A stretch of DNA of 42,434 nt from the NCBI RefSeq assembly GCF_025821625.1, contig NZ_JACKSH010000298.1:1-42434 (forward strand), written 5' to 3'. Positions 24,981-33,358 of this stretch are shown in pieces. The notes below the pieces were generated by a model. The model did no database searches, was not told where the DNA came from, and was given only the letters and a program-made list of their open reading frames with translations. The stretch comes from Mycolicibacterium pyrenivorans (lineage in GTDB: Bacteria; Actinomycetota; Actinomycetes; Mycobacteriales; Mycobacteriaceae). The stretch's first letter is position 1, and every line of letters begins with the position of its first letter. Position numbers and translations under genes: made by a program.

Positions 24981-26438
24981 TCATTGGGGATTCGGCAGCT
25001 GGGTGGAGGTGGCTCGGCTCGGCGCGCGGATCGCGACGATGGCGAGCCCGGCGGCGGCGACCGCCAGGACGGCGTTGACCCAGAAACCCATGGCGATGCC
25101 GGTCGTGAACGCGGTGGCGTCGACGGCCGATCGCGCGAGGTCTCCGGGCCAGTGGGCGGCCACCACCGCCCCCATCACCGCCACACCCAACGAGAGCCCC
25201 ACCATCCGGGAGACGTTCAGCGTCGCGCTGGCGATGCCGGAGCGCTCGTCGGGCACCTGCTGCATCGCGGCGGTGGTGATCGGGGTCGTGGCCAGCCCGA
25301 GGCCCAGACCTTCGATGAGCAGCCCGGGCAGCAGCCGCCACATTCCCCACCCGGGATCGACGCCGGCCAGCAGCACCAACCCCGTCGCCGCCAGCACCAT
25401 GCCCGCACCGATCAGGACGCGCGCGCCGACGTGCGACACCAGCCATCCGGCCAGCGGCGCGAGGACGGCGATCAACACCGTCATGGGCAACAAGACAAGG
25501 CCGGCACGCGTCGGGGAGAACCCGGTGACCAGTTGCAGGTACAGCGAAAGAAAGAAGAACACGCTGCACATGACGGCGAGGTTCAGCAACGCCAGCACAT
25601 TGGCCGCCGCGACGTTCGGGATGCGAAACAGCGACAGATCCACCAACGGCGCCGCCGACCGCCGCTCCGCCACCACGAAGATCGCAGCGCTAGCCGCGGC
25701 GATCGCCAGCATCGCCCACAGCCGGATCGAGGTCCACCCAAGGCTGTTGGTTTGCGTCAGCGCGAGCACCAGCGCGAACAGGCCGATCGCGGACGCGATG
25801 AGACCAACCACATCCACCGGCGCACGCAGCGGCCGCCGAGCCGGCCGCGGCCTGGGCAGCGCGGCGTAGGCAAGAATCAACATCGCCACCCCGGTCGGGA
25901 GATTGAGGAAGAAGATCGACTGCCAGCCAAACGCGTCGGTCAGCAGCGCCCCCAACAGCGGGCCGACCGCCAGTGCCGCGGCACCGACGCCGGACCACAC
26001 GCCCAAAGCGAAGCCGCGCCGCGCCCCGGAGAACGACGTGATGAGCAAAGTCAACGCGGACGGCGCGATCAGCGCCGCCGCAGCACCCTGGGCCGCGCGC
26101 ATCCCGAGCAGCATCGCGCCCGTCGAGGAGAATCCGGCCAGCACCGAAACGACGGTGAAGGCCGCCACTCCTCCCAGGAATACCGGTCGTGCACCGAACC
26201 GGTCGGTCAGCAGGCCACCGGCCAGAGTGAGCACGGCGAAGGGCACCGTGTAGATGTTGATCACCCACTCCAGCCCCGACAGGCCCAGACCGAGCTCACG
26301 GCCTATCGACGGCAGCGCGATCGCCACGGCGGTGTCATCGAGCAGAACCAGAAACGATGCGACCGCCACCACTGAGAGCACCCACCACTGCCGACTCACC
26401 ACAGCGGTGGGCCCTATCCCGTGGGTCGCTATGTTCAT
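24981..26438 (-). CDS. DHA2-type MFS drug/efflux transporter
   Basis: A 485-residue major-facilitator protein with about fourteen hydrophobic segments, as in the EmrB/QacA (DHA2) group. LDDTAVAIALPSIGRELG in helix 1, GLLTDRFGARPVFL between helices 2 and 3, and WQSIFFLNLPTGVAM are group signatures. The usual role is proton-driven export of lipophilic or cationic compounds; the substrate is unknown. It starts at ATG 26438, 93 bp from the palindrome at 26531-26547, and ends at the start of the CPD-ATPase gene. The pairing suggests export of a metal or metal-chelate, which is inference. Confidence 0.88.
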   Translation of the reverse strand: MNIATHGIGPTAVVSRQWWVLSVVAVASFLVLLDDTAVAIALPSIGRELGLGLSGLEWVINIYTVPFAVLTLAGGLLTDRFGARPVFLGGVAAFTVVSVLAGFSSTGAMLLGMRAAQGAAAALIAPSALTLLITSFSGARRGFALGVWSGVGAAALAVGPLLGALLTDAFGWQSIFFLNLPTGVAMLILAYAALPRPRPARRPLRAPVDVVGLIASAIGLFALVLALTQTNSLGWTSIRLWAMLAIAAASAAIFVVAERRSAAPLVDLSLFRIPNVAAANVLALLNLAVMCSVFFFLSLYLQLVTGFSPTRAGLVLLPMTVLIAVLAPLAGWLVSHVGARVLIGAGMVLAATGLVLLAGVDPGWGMWRLLPGLLIEGLGLGLATTPITTAAMQQVPDERSGIASATLNVSRMVGLSLGVAVMGAVVAAHWPGDLARSAVDATAFTTGIAMGFWVNAVLAVAAAGLAIVAIRAPSRATSTQLPNPQ

Positions 26439-26513
26439 CGGATCCCCGTCTATCGCCTCGCCGGCCGGCGTGTGGTCTCTGGCAAGACTGCCAGCGGATC
26501 ATCGGGTACCCAA

Positions 26514-26526
26514 GGGACTTTAGACC
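26514..26526 (+). promoter_or_regulatory. GGGACTTTAGACC box, DosR-like
   Basis: It differs by one base from the box at 2863-2875 and keeps GGGACTTTAG of the DosR consensus but not its second half. It stands four bases from a TACTAA-N5-TTAGTA palindrome, with the same order and spacing (one base longer) as the 2843-2875 pair. Confidence 0.4.
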
Positions 26527-26530
26527 TAAG

Positions 26531-26547
26531 TACTAAATAACTTAGTA
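26531..26547. promoter_or_regulatory. Palindromic operator TACTAAATAACTTAGTA
   Basis: A near-perfect 17-bp inverted repeat, 14 of 17 bases identical to the 2843-2859 site. It lies 93 bp upstream of the MFS/ATPase operon. The binding protein is unknown. Confidence 0.6.
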
Positions 26548-26668
26548 GAGATTTCGGCAGGCGGCGCGGGGAGACGATGGGAAACCTCAATAAGACCAAG
26601 TGGCCCAGCTCCGAGGATCGCCCGGATACGCGTGGCATCCCCCGCGTTCTCCCTTCAGTATCCACGTC

Positions 26669-26680
26669 CTACGTACGTAG
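26669..26680. promoter_or_regulatory. CTACGTACGTAG palindrome
   Basis: A perfect 12-bp palindrome. Related CTACGTAC sequences lie upstream of the CysA2-like gene (31102-31120) and the MPT63-family gene (41519-41537). It may be another shared regulatory site; its position 231 bp from the MFS start makes a role there uncertain. Confidence 0.35.
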
Positions 26681-26854
26681 ATAGTAGCTTTCAGCGTTCG
26701 ACTGTGCGCAATCGCGGATTCGGGACCCGCGTCACCGGCCGTACGAACAAGTGCCGCCAATACACGTGCGATCGCGGGATACCCGAACCTGTTGCCTCCG
26801 CGCGTCCGCCGCCGCGACGTCGGTGGCTAACGAGCCGATGCATACGTGGCCCGC

Positions 26855-29329
26855 TCATAGCATCTGGTGGCGTTGGAGTGATTTGAAGGAGAAGAAGCCG
26901 GCCGCCGCCGGGAGCCAGAAGGTTGCCAGCCGGTAGGCCAGGACGCCCGCGACGGCGGGTGCGCTGGCGACGCCGCCCGCGATGAGGCCGGCGACGAGAG
27001 CGGCTTCGACCACGCCGAGGCCCGCAGGCGTCGGGCTGGCGGCCCCGAGTGCCGAACCGCCAAGGAATACCGCGGCGACCAAGGCGGCCGGCGCGTGACC
27101 GCCAAATGCGTGCACCGCGAAGCCCAGCGCCGCAATATAGGCCACGTTGGTGCCTAGTTGCCCGCCGAAAACCAGAACTGCCCGTCGCGGGTGGCGGACG
27201 ATGTCGGCCATCGAAGCGGCGGCTTTGCGCACGTCGGCCAGCCAGTCCCGGCGCCGGATCAACACCGCGATTGCCACGCCGAGCACCGTCATGACGGCGA
27301 CGAATCCGATCAGCAGGCCCCAGCCGCTCGGCAGTGCCGAGGCGAGCAACACGCGCGACTGGCCGAGCCACAATCCGACGCCGAGCAATTCGAGGATGTG
27401 CAGGACCGCGCCCACGGTCACCGTCACAGCGACGGCGGCAACGGCAGTGGCGCGCGACAGCCCTGCTCGCTCCAGGTACCGCTCGTTGACGGCCGCCCCT
27501 CCCAGCCCGTAGGGCATCAACCGGTTCGCGAACGAGGTCGCCAGCTGCACATTCAGCGTGCGGCCAAACGCGAGTGGACGCGGACTGGCCCCCATCAGGA
27601 CAAGGGCCGCCGCGACATACGTCGCAGCCGACATCGCGAATGTGCCTGCGAGCCATTGCCATTGCGCCTCGTCGAGGGCAGCGATCGTATGGCCTAGATG
27701 ACCGACCTGGGGCAGCAGCACATACGTCGCGAAAATCGTCGCCGCGATCCACCCGAGCGTGCGCCAGCGGAACCGCAGCAGGACCTCGCGCTGCGCCAGT
27801 TCCGCGCCGGCGGCATCGGCGACGGCGGAGCGCAGCTCGTCGAGCAGGCCCGGGCGATGTCGGATTGCCTTGCGCGTCGCCGAAGCAAGTGCCAGTGGCT
27901 GCAGCAGCGGCGCCGCGCCGCGCAACGGATCGGGGCCGATGATCTGAAGTGCGGTTGCCACAGCGCGTTTCACGCCGACGTTCAGGCTCATCGAAACCAG
28001 CAGCTCGGCCACATCGGCGTCGAGCCGATGGTCGGAGGCGCCGGACTCGCCGAACCCGAAGTCGACGATCCACGGTTTTCCGTGCTCATCGATGAGCACG
28101 TTGGCAAGGCGAAGGTCGCGGTGCGCGATCCGGGCGGCCCGCAACAGCGGGACCTGGCACCACACGTCGCACAGCACCTCATCGGACACCGGCACGGACA
28201 TCGAGCGAGCGAGGTTACGGCCCGGAATCCGCTCCTCGGCCAGCCAGGCGTCGCCGTTCTCGGCGACTCCGACCGAGACGATGATCGGGGTCCGCACACC
28301 TGCCTGCCGTGCGAGCAACGCGATGAAGGCTTCGTGTTCGGCCTGCTGTTTAGGTGTGGCGAACGGGGATTCGTCCTCGACGTTCCGGAAGACGATGTGG
28401 CGGAACAGTTTGAATAGCAGGTCTGCGTTGCGTTCGTGGTAGCCGATGACTTTCACGAACAGGTCGGTGCAGTCGCCGCAATTCTCGGTGGTGACGAGAA
28501 ACGGTCGCGAGCCTCGCGCATCCAGGGAGACGGGTGCGACCCGGATCGGGCACAACCCGGCGGCGGCCAGGGCCCGCTTGATCGCGGGCGCCTCAGCACG
28601 GTGCACCGGGGCACCCCACAGCAGGTGCAGGCCGGCGGCGACCGTCCAGCCCAGCGCGGCGCCACCGAAGACGTCCAGAACGAAATGTGCCCCGGCGAAA
28701 ACGCGCGCCACGGCGACCATGGCCGCGGCCGCCCATGCGACCCGGCGCCACGGACGTGGCAACCATGGTCCCGCCGCGGCGGCCATCGCGGCCGCAACCG
28801 CCGCGTGCCCCGAGACGAACCCCAACCCGCCCTGAAGAGTACGCAGCGTCATCTCATCGAGCAGGACGTCGGGCCGTGCCCGTCCGACCAACGTCTTCAC
28901 CACACGCGCGAGGAGATAGGCGAGCACGCCCGCAGCGGCCAGGTCACGGGCAAGACCGATCCGCCGCGCGGCCAGCGCCGCCCCGGCCGCGACGCCGACC
29001 GCGCCGATCGAGCCCAACTGCATTACCGCCAGCAGGACGGGCGACACCCACGAGGGCAGGTCGTTGATCAACCGGAACACGTCCACCTCAAGGCGAGGCA
29101 CGTGCACGTCGGTGGAGCGCGCCACCAACGCTGAAATCACCAGTGCCACAACGCCGAGTACAACCCGGACGGAATCACCCGCATGCCGCTGGATGACGGT
29201 GGCATACGGTGGCTCGCCGCCCGCGATCATTGCGGGCGACGCCGAGTCCTGTGTTGCCTCCGACGTCATCGCCTGAACGGTCCCAGGGGCATCTGCGTGC
29301 GGACTAGGGGATTTCGGCTCCGGTGACAA
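26855..29329 (-). CDS. PAP2 phosphatase / kinase-like / flippase-type triple fusion
   Basis: An 824-residue membrane protein with three modules. Residues 50-240 are a PAP2 lipid phosphatase with the whole three-part signature: K145-R-A-R-P, SGHA at 173-176 and RVFAGAHFVLD at 209-219. Residues 270-500 are a protein-kinase-like domain with IAHRDLRLAN (HRD at 403-405) and IVDFGFGE (DFG at 423-425). Residues 525-815 are about eight membrane helices of the lysylphosphatidylglycerol-synthase N-terminal/UPF0104 flippase type, with NRLMPYGLGGAAVNERYL and SPTPAGLGVVEAAL. A combined role in dephosphorylating and translocating a polyprenyl or phospholipid carrier is inference. The start is TTG 29329 or ATG 29269. 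It follows a second PAP2 gene after a 24-bp gap, or 84 bp if ATG 29269 is used. Confidence 0.85.
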   Translation of the reverse strand: MSPEPKSPSPHADAPGTVQAMTSEATQDSASPAMIAGGEPPYATVIQRHAGDSVRVVLGVVALVISALVARSTDVHVPRLEVDVFRLINDLPSWVSPVLLAVMQLGSIGAVGVAAGAALAARRIGLARDLAAAGVLAYLLARVVKTLVGRARPDVLLDEMTLRTLQGGLGFVSGHAAVAAAMAAAAGPWLPRPWRRVAWAAAAMVAVARVFAGAHFVLDVFGGAALGWTVAAGLHLLWGAPVHRAEAPAIKRALAAAGLCPIRVAPVSLDARGSRPFLVTTENCGDCTDLFVKVIGYHERNADLLFKLFRHIVFRNVEDESPFATPKQQAEHEAFIALLARQAGVRTPIIVSVGVAENGDAWLAEERIPGRNLARSMSVPVSDEVLCDVWCQVPLLRAARIAHRDLRLANVLIDEHGKPWIVDFGFGESGASDHRLDADVAELLVSMSLNVGVKRAVATALQIIGPDPLRGAAPLLQPLALASATRKAIRHRPGLLDELRSAVADAAGAELAQREVLLRFRWRTLGWIAATIFATYVLLPQVGHLGHTIAALDEAQWQWLAGTFAMSAATYVAAALVLMGASPRPLAFGRTLNVQLATSFANRLMPYGLGGAAVNERYLERAGLSRATAVAAVAVTVTVGAVLHILELLGVGLWLGQSRVLLASALPSGWGLLIGFVAVMTVLGVAIAVLIRRRDWLADVRKAAASMADIVRHPRRAVLVFGGQLGTNVAYIAALGFAVHAFGGHAPAALVAAVFLGGSALGAASPTPAGLGVVEAALVAGLIAGGVASAPAVAGVLAYRLATFWLPAAAGFFSFKSLQRHQML

Positions 29330-29353
29330 GGACGATGTGCCCCCTTTGGATTC

Positions 29354-29986
29354 TCACTCCGCCCGGCCTACCCGATCCGCGCGGCACCGGACACCGACAA
29401 GGAGATTCAGCAGGGCACCCACGGCGAGACCGGCCGCGGCCCCGCCGATCACATCGAGCGGCGAATGCGCCCCCAGGTAGATGCGCACCGCGGCCGCCAC
29501 CACCGCGATGACGAGGATGACGGCCCGCCAACGACGGCTCAGATATGGACTCAGTAACGCCACCATGCCGAAGAGGATGACGGCGTGGCCCGAAGGGAAC
29601 GACAACCCCGCGGCGGGCGCGTCACGCAGGACCGCCCCAGGTATGGATGCCCCGGGCCGCTCGCGGTTCACGAGAGCTTTCAGGATGCCCCGCTCGACGA
29701 TCAGCTTCGCCGGAACCAGCAGCACCAGGGCGGTGGCGAGCCGAAACTTTCGTGCGCCCAACGCGACAACCGCGACGACGACCGGTGCGCCGAGCACGCC
29801 CGTCAGCTGAGATACCCAGAGTGGCCGATACAGCATGTCGGGCAGCGAGTTGATGCGAGTAAACACCTCGCGGTCGACGCGGCCCGCCACTGAAGAACCG
29901 GAAAGCCAGACCGACACCGCGGTCAGCGCGAGGCCACCGGCAACAAGCCAGAGGTCGGCGGTCCGCCGATGCGCGGGCTCGCCCAC
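29354..29986 (-). CDS. PAP2-family membrane phosphatase
   Basis: A 210-residue membrane protein with about five hydrophobic helices and the PAP2 signature in order: KALVNRERP, PSGHAVILFG and RIYLGAHSPLDVIGG. Members dephosphorylate lipid phosphates such as undecaprenyl pyrophosphate or phosphatidic acid on the outer face of the membrane. It begins at GTG 29986 with only a weak ribosome site. The palindrome TACTAACTGAAATAGTA lies 21 bp upstream, overlapping the probable promoter. It forms a tandem unit with the triple-fusion gene that follows, so two PAP2 domains would be produced together. Confidence 0.88.
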   Translation of the reverse strand: MGEPAHRRTADLWLVAGGLALTAVSVWLSGSSVAGRVDREVFTRINSLPDMLYRPLWVSQLTGVLGAPVVVAVVALGARKFRLATALVLLVPAKLIVERGILKALVNRERPGASIPGAVLRDAPAAGLSFPSGHAVILFGMVALLSPYLSRRWRAVILVIAVVAAAVRIYLGAHSPLDVIGGAAAGLAVGALLNLLVGVRCRADRVGRAE

Positions 29987-30006
29987 CGATGTCGTCGTCT
30001 CCGAAC

Positions 30007-30023
30007 TACTAACTGAAATAGTA
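30007..30023. promoter_or_regulatory. Palindromic operator TACTAACTGAAATAGTA
   Basis: The outer five bases of each half (TACTA/TAGTA) match exactly; the centre is less symmetric than in the other three sites. It lies 21 bp upstream of the PAP2 gene start, a position suited to blocking transcription. Confidence 0.5.
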
Positions 30024-30192
30024 TGTTGCCGGCCGGGCCGACGGTCAACACCGGCACTAGCCTAAGAATAGGATCTAGGTCCCCGCTCGATCTGGTGCAT
30101 CCGCCTACGCGCTGGGCTGCACGGTCGAGCGGGAGACCGGCGGTGAGCCGTCGCGAGCACCCAATCTCCACGCTCGTCATCGACACACCCCC

Positions 30193-30206
30193 GCGCCCGC
30201 GGGCGC
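30193..30206 (-). terminator. GC palindrome beyond the rhodanese stop codon
   Basis: GCGCCCGCGGGCGC is a perfect 14-bp palindrome 5 bp downstream of the CysA2-like stop. It could fold with a 5-bp stem and a 4-base loop. There is no U-tract; a terminator role is plausible from position only. Confidence 0.35.
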
Positions 30207-30211
30207 CCCGG

Positions 30212-31051
30212 TCAGGTCGCGTCACCCAGCTCGATCGGAACACCCACGAGCGAACCGTATTCGGTCCAACTTCCGTCATAGTTCTTCACGTCGGAGTGAC
30301 CGAGCAGCTCCCGCAACACGAACCAGGTATGCGAGGACCGTTCACCGATGCGGCAGTAGGCGATCGTCGGCTTGGATCCATCCAGCCCCACGTGGGTATA
30401 GATGGCCGTCAGGTCGTCGTCGGACTTGAAGGTGCCGTCCTCGTTGGCGGCCCTGCTCCACGGCACGTTCATCGCGGTGGGGATGTGGCCGGCGCGCTGC
30501 GCCTGTTCCTGCGGCAGATGGGCGGGGGCGAGGATCTTGCCGGAGAACTCATCCGGCGAGCGGACGTCGACCAGGTTCTTGTTGCCGATCGCGGCGAGGA
30601 CCTCGTCGCGGAACGCACGGATTGTGTTGTCGGGCGCCTTGGCCTTGTATTCGGTGATCGGGAGGTTCACCGTCTCGGTGGTCAGCGGGCGGCCATCGAG
30701 TTCCCACTTCTTGCGGCCGCCGTCGAGCAGCTTGACCTTGTCGTGGCCGTACAGCTTGAAATACCAGTACGCATACGCGGCGAACCAATTGTTGTTGCCG
30801 CCGTAGAGGATCACGGTGTCGTCATTGGAGATGCCGCGATCGGACAGCAGCTCGGAGAACTGGTCCTGGTTGATGAAGTCGCGGCGCACGGGATCCTGCA
30901 GGTCGGCCTTCCAGTCGAGCTTGACCGCGCCTTCGATATGACCGCCGTCGTATGCCGTGGTGTCCTCGTCGACCTCGACGAACACGATGTTTGGATTGTC
31001 GAGGTTCAGCTCGGCCCACTCGGCGGTGACCAGAACGTCCTTGCGGCTCAC
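30212..31051 (-). CDS. cysA2: Thiosulfate sulfurtransferase (rhodanese), CysA2-like
   Basis: A 279-residue two-domain rhodanese very similar to M. tuberculosis CysA2/CysA3, for example in TVILYGGNNNWFAAYAYWYF, DVRSPDEFSGKILAP and the C-terminal YDGSWTEYGSLVG. The active-site loop is YCRIGERSS, with the sulfur-accepting Cys in the second domain. It transfers sulfane sulfur from thiosulfate to cyanide or thiol acceptors in the cytoplasm. It may supply sulfur for cofactors or defend thiols during metal stress, the latter inferred from context. GTG 31051 has GAGGAG well placed upstream. A CTACGTACG element lies 51 bp upstream of the start. Confidence 0.93.
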   Translation of the reverse strand: MSRKDVLVTAEWAELNLDNPNIVFVEVDEDTTAYDGGHIEGAVKLDWKADLQDPVRRDFINQDQFSELLSDRGISNDDTVILYGGNNNWFAAYAYWYFKLYGHDKVKLLDGGRKKWELDGRPLTTETVNLPITEYKAKAPDNTIRAFRDEVLAAIGNKNLVDVRSPDEFSGKILAPAHLPQEQAQRAGHIPTAMNVPWSRAANEDGTFKSDDDLTAIYTHVGLDGSKPTIAYCRIGERSSHTWFVLRELLGHSDVKNYDGSWTEYGSLVGVPIELGDAT

Positions 31052-31516
31052 TGCGGTGACTCCTCACATCTGGTTGGAATGGCTCTTGCCCGTCACACCA
31101 TCTACGTACGTCACTAGTAGATATGCTACTGGCGTGATTGGGCCGGACGGTTTCCGGCCAGGCACGCACCCGTCCCAAGACCCGCCTTCGGCGATAAACC
31201 TGCTCCTCGCGCCACCGCACCCAGCTGCGGTATCTGGGCGGTGTTCCACGAGCGTTCTGATCTGGTCGGTCATCGCCGGCGATGGGCCACCAAAGCGGGT
31301 GCCTAGTCGGGTTTGAGACTTCATAATGCAAGAACCGCAACGTGATTGAACACTCGTTCGACACCGTCAAGATCTGGCGAGGCGGGCGCCGCGCTACGAC
31401 AGATTCGCCATCATCCACCCATGCGGCCCGTTCGAGACCGGCCACCCTATCGACCCCTGCGCTGTTTTCAACGCTGTTCGGCGTTGGAGCGGGCCACAAC
31501 GGATGGTCTAGCTTTG
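31052..31516. other. Upstream region of the rhodanese gene
   Basis: Apart from the CTACGTAC element, the only structure seen is AGTAG-ATATG-CTACT at 31117-31131. No domain-bearing frame was found on either strand. Confidence 0.4.
31102..31120. promoter_or_regulatory. CTACGTACG-type element upstream of cysA2
   Basis: CTACGTACGTCACTAGTAG has CTAC/GTAG ends and shares CTACGTAC with sites at 26669 and 41519. It lies 51-69 bp upstream of the GTG start, a position typical of promoter or operator DNA. Confidence 0.4.
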
Positions 31517-31780
31517 CTACGGTCGTGCGTGATCACGCAATACTGCCAGTCGATCACGGAACTCCGATTCACTGATCTCTCCGCGCGCGAACCGGGCGGC
31601 CAGAGCCTGCTCTGGCGACGGCGCATCGGGCGGAAGCGGCGGACGATTCCGCTGATTGCCGATGGCGTATCGGATCAGCGCGACGATTCCGACGATGAGC
31701 AGGGCCCAAAACAGCACCATCCCCACGCCCATTCCCGCATAACCCCACCAACCCATATCAGGGCCATACCAAAACATCAT
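31517..31780 (-). CDS. Small SHOCT-domain membrane protein
   Basis: An 87-residue protein with an aromatic/Met N-terminus (MMFWYGPDMGWWGYAGMG), one hydrophobic helix at about residues 18-40, and a C-terminal SHOCT motif (ALAARFARGEISESEFRDRLAVL). Proteins of this layout are frequent beside copper and other metal-resistance genes in actinobacteria and may have a scaffolding role; their biochemical function is unknown. ATG 31780 has a strong GGAGGAG. GAAAGGACCTTCGCC at about 31874-31888, some 95 bp upstream, weakly resembles a DosR box. It is one of three SHOCT-type genes in the window, the one at 2007-2449 being broken. Confidence 0.8.
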   Translation of the reverse strand: MMFWYGPDMGWWGYAGMGVGMVLFWALLIVGIVALIRYAIGNQRNRPPLPPDAPSPEQALAARFARGEISESEFRDRLAVLRDHARP

Positions 31781-32491
31781 GGCGCCTCCTCCAACTCGCT
31801 GTTGTACCGCATGACTGAAGGACAGTCTGGTCGCTGAGCCCGCATGTACCGCAGGGTCATTAGCACTACGTTGAAAGGACCTTCGCCACTCCTACGGTCG
31901 CGGCTGCCGAAGGTGACACCGGATCAGGTCTGTCGTGGGTGGCCAGGATCGGCAGCATCCCCCCACACAGCACGCGGCCCGGGGCATCGTCGCGGTGATC
32001 GCCGGTCTGACTGCTGCGACGACCATGGCATCATGTTTCGTCTGATGATGTGTCGTAAGCGATAAGCGCGGGGATACGCAGTGCCACAATAGGTGTGACG
32101 GTTGACATGGGCCTGTACCTCGTTGTCGGTATTCTGATCTCTGCGGGGAAATTAGGACCAGACATGTCGTGTTTCAGTTGACTGCCGCGTGGTGATGCGT
32201 TTCGCGTCTGTGACGGCATGCCGCCGTATTGCTCGGTTTATCAACGTATCTGGGAGTCCGTCTTTGTCGCGGGCACGGATAACGCAATACGTACGACCGC
32301 CAAGGCATGCAGGAATACCTGTTCGACCAGGGCGGTAAGGGCCGGGTACACGGTGGCCAAATCAGGCGGCTGGGCCCCAACAGTGACGGACTCAACCAGA
32401 CGCCGGTGGGATCTCGGCGACGCTCAGAACCCCGTCAACCGGTTCCAGCGTTGCCAGCACCGCGGGATAACCTGGTCGGCCCAGCGGTGTA
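31781..32491. other. Long gene-poor stretch
   Basis: No supported gene. A minus-strand frame ending at 32241 (VESVTVGAQPPDLATVYPALTALVEQVF...) has coding-like composition but no start or known domain, and may be a gene fragment. A short plus frame near 31930-32043 with a hydrophobic stretch (GIVAVIAGLTAATTMASCF) has no good ribosome site. Confidence 0.4.
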
Positions 32492-33307
32492 CTACAGCGT
32501 CGCCAGGACGCCCTGCATGGTGTTGATCTCCTTCTGCTGGGTGTCGATGATCGAGCGGGCCAACGTGACCGCGGGATGAGACTGACCGGAGTCAATTTCG
32601 GTCTGCGCCATGGTGATTGCGCCCTGATGGTGCTGGATCATCTGGGCGAGAAAGAGCCTGCTGGCCTCCACGCCTTGGGCGTTCTGCAGGGCCGCCATAT
32701 CCTCGGGCGACATCATGCCGGCCATCCCCGGCATGTCGGGCATTCCCGGCATCTGGGGCCCAGGCATTCCGGTCGGACTTGGCTGACTTGGCGTCGTGGT
32801 CGGCGTTGCTCCCGGACTCTCCCTGTCTGGCATCCCCGGCATACCTGTTTGTCTGGGCATCCCCGGCATACCCGTCTGTCCGGGCGTACCCGGCATGCCG
32901 GTCTGTCCGGGCATACCGGTTTGTCCGGGCATCTCCATGCCCGGCATCATCGGCATCGTCGGCTGTCCCCACTGCGTCAGCCAGCCCTGCATCTGCTCGA
33001 TCTCCGGTCCCTGTGCCGCCTTGATCTGATTGGCCAGCTCCACCACCCGGGGATCGATGCCCTGCTTGGCGAGCACGACGTCGCTCATCTCGATCGCCTG
33101 TTGGTGATGCGGAATCATGTGCTGCGCGAACGTCACATCCGCCTGGTTGTGCGCCTCGGCCGCCGCCGAGGTGGTCGTCGAGGTGGTCGTCGGGCTCGCC
33201 GATGTGGTTTCTTGACCAGCCTGCTCGCTGCCCGAGCCGCCACAGGCCGCCAACGCGAGGAGGGCGGCGAATGCCACCGCACCGATCATCAGGGATCGCT
33301 TCTTCAT
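32492..33307 (-). CDS. DUF305 lipoprotein with a Met-rich repeat insertion
   Basis: A 271-residue lipoprotein: the signal peptide ends in LAAC, followed by a Ser/Thr-rich linker. The DUF305 four-helix fold is split in two halves, each with its histidine motif: FAQHMIPHHQQAIEMS and FLAQMIQHHQGAITMA. Between them lie about 90 residues rich in Met, Gly and Pro, with repeated GMPGQT and MPGMP units. DUF305 proteins are ferritin-like, often secreted and often near copper genes. The His pairs and Met repeats suggest copper or silver binding at the cell surface (inference). ATG 33307 has AAAGGA upstream. It lies just downstream of a dead metal-ATPase gene, which may once have been its operon partner. 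Confidence 0.85.
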   Translation of the reverse strand: MKKRSLMIGAVAFAALLALAACGGSGSEQAGQETTSASPTTTSTTTSAAAEAHNQADVTFAQHMIPHHQQAIEMSDVVLAKQGIDPRVVELANQIKAAQGPEIEQMQGWLTQWGQPTMPMMPGMEMPGQTGMPGQTGMPGTPGQTGMPGMPRQTGMPGMPDRESPGATPTTTPSQPSPTGMPGPQMPGMPDMPGMAGMMSPEDMAALQNAQGVEASRLFLAQMIQHHQGAITMAQTEIDSGQSHPAVTLARSIIDTQQKEINTMQGVLATL

Positions 33308-33358
33308 CACGGGATGAGTTCCTTTCTTCGGATCACCGACGGGAGTCGAGATCGCTTG

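Larger units (their letters stand above)
26439..26854. other. Regulatory intergenic region upstream of the MFS/ATPase operon
   Basis: It contains the composite GGGACTTT box and palindrome (26514-26547) and the CTACGTACGTAG palindrome (26669-26680). The composite points toward a plus-strand frame of 35 codons starting at ATG 26577 (MGNLNKTKWPSS...), which has GGGGAG just upstream. That frame has no recognised domain and ends within the second palindrome. I do not call it a gene. Confidence 0.45.

Noticed and set aside
24372..26375. A 667-codon plus-strand open frame rich in Arg, Gln and His
   Set aside because: It mirrors the ATPase and MFS genes on the minus strand. Its composition is typical of an antisense shadow.
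26577..26684. 35-codon plus-strand gene after the composite operator
   Set aside because: It has a fair RBS but no domain, and it ends inside a palindrome. Chance cannot be excluded.
31526..31539. TGCGTGATCACGCA palindrome
   Set aside because: It lies inside the last codons of the small SHOCT gene and has no other support as a regulatory site or terminator.
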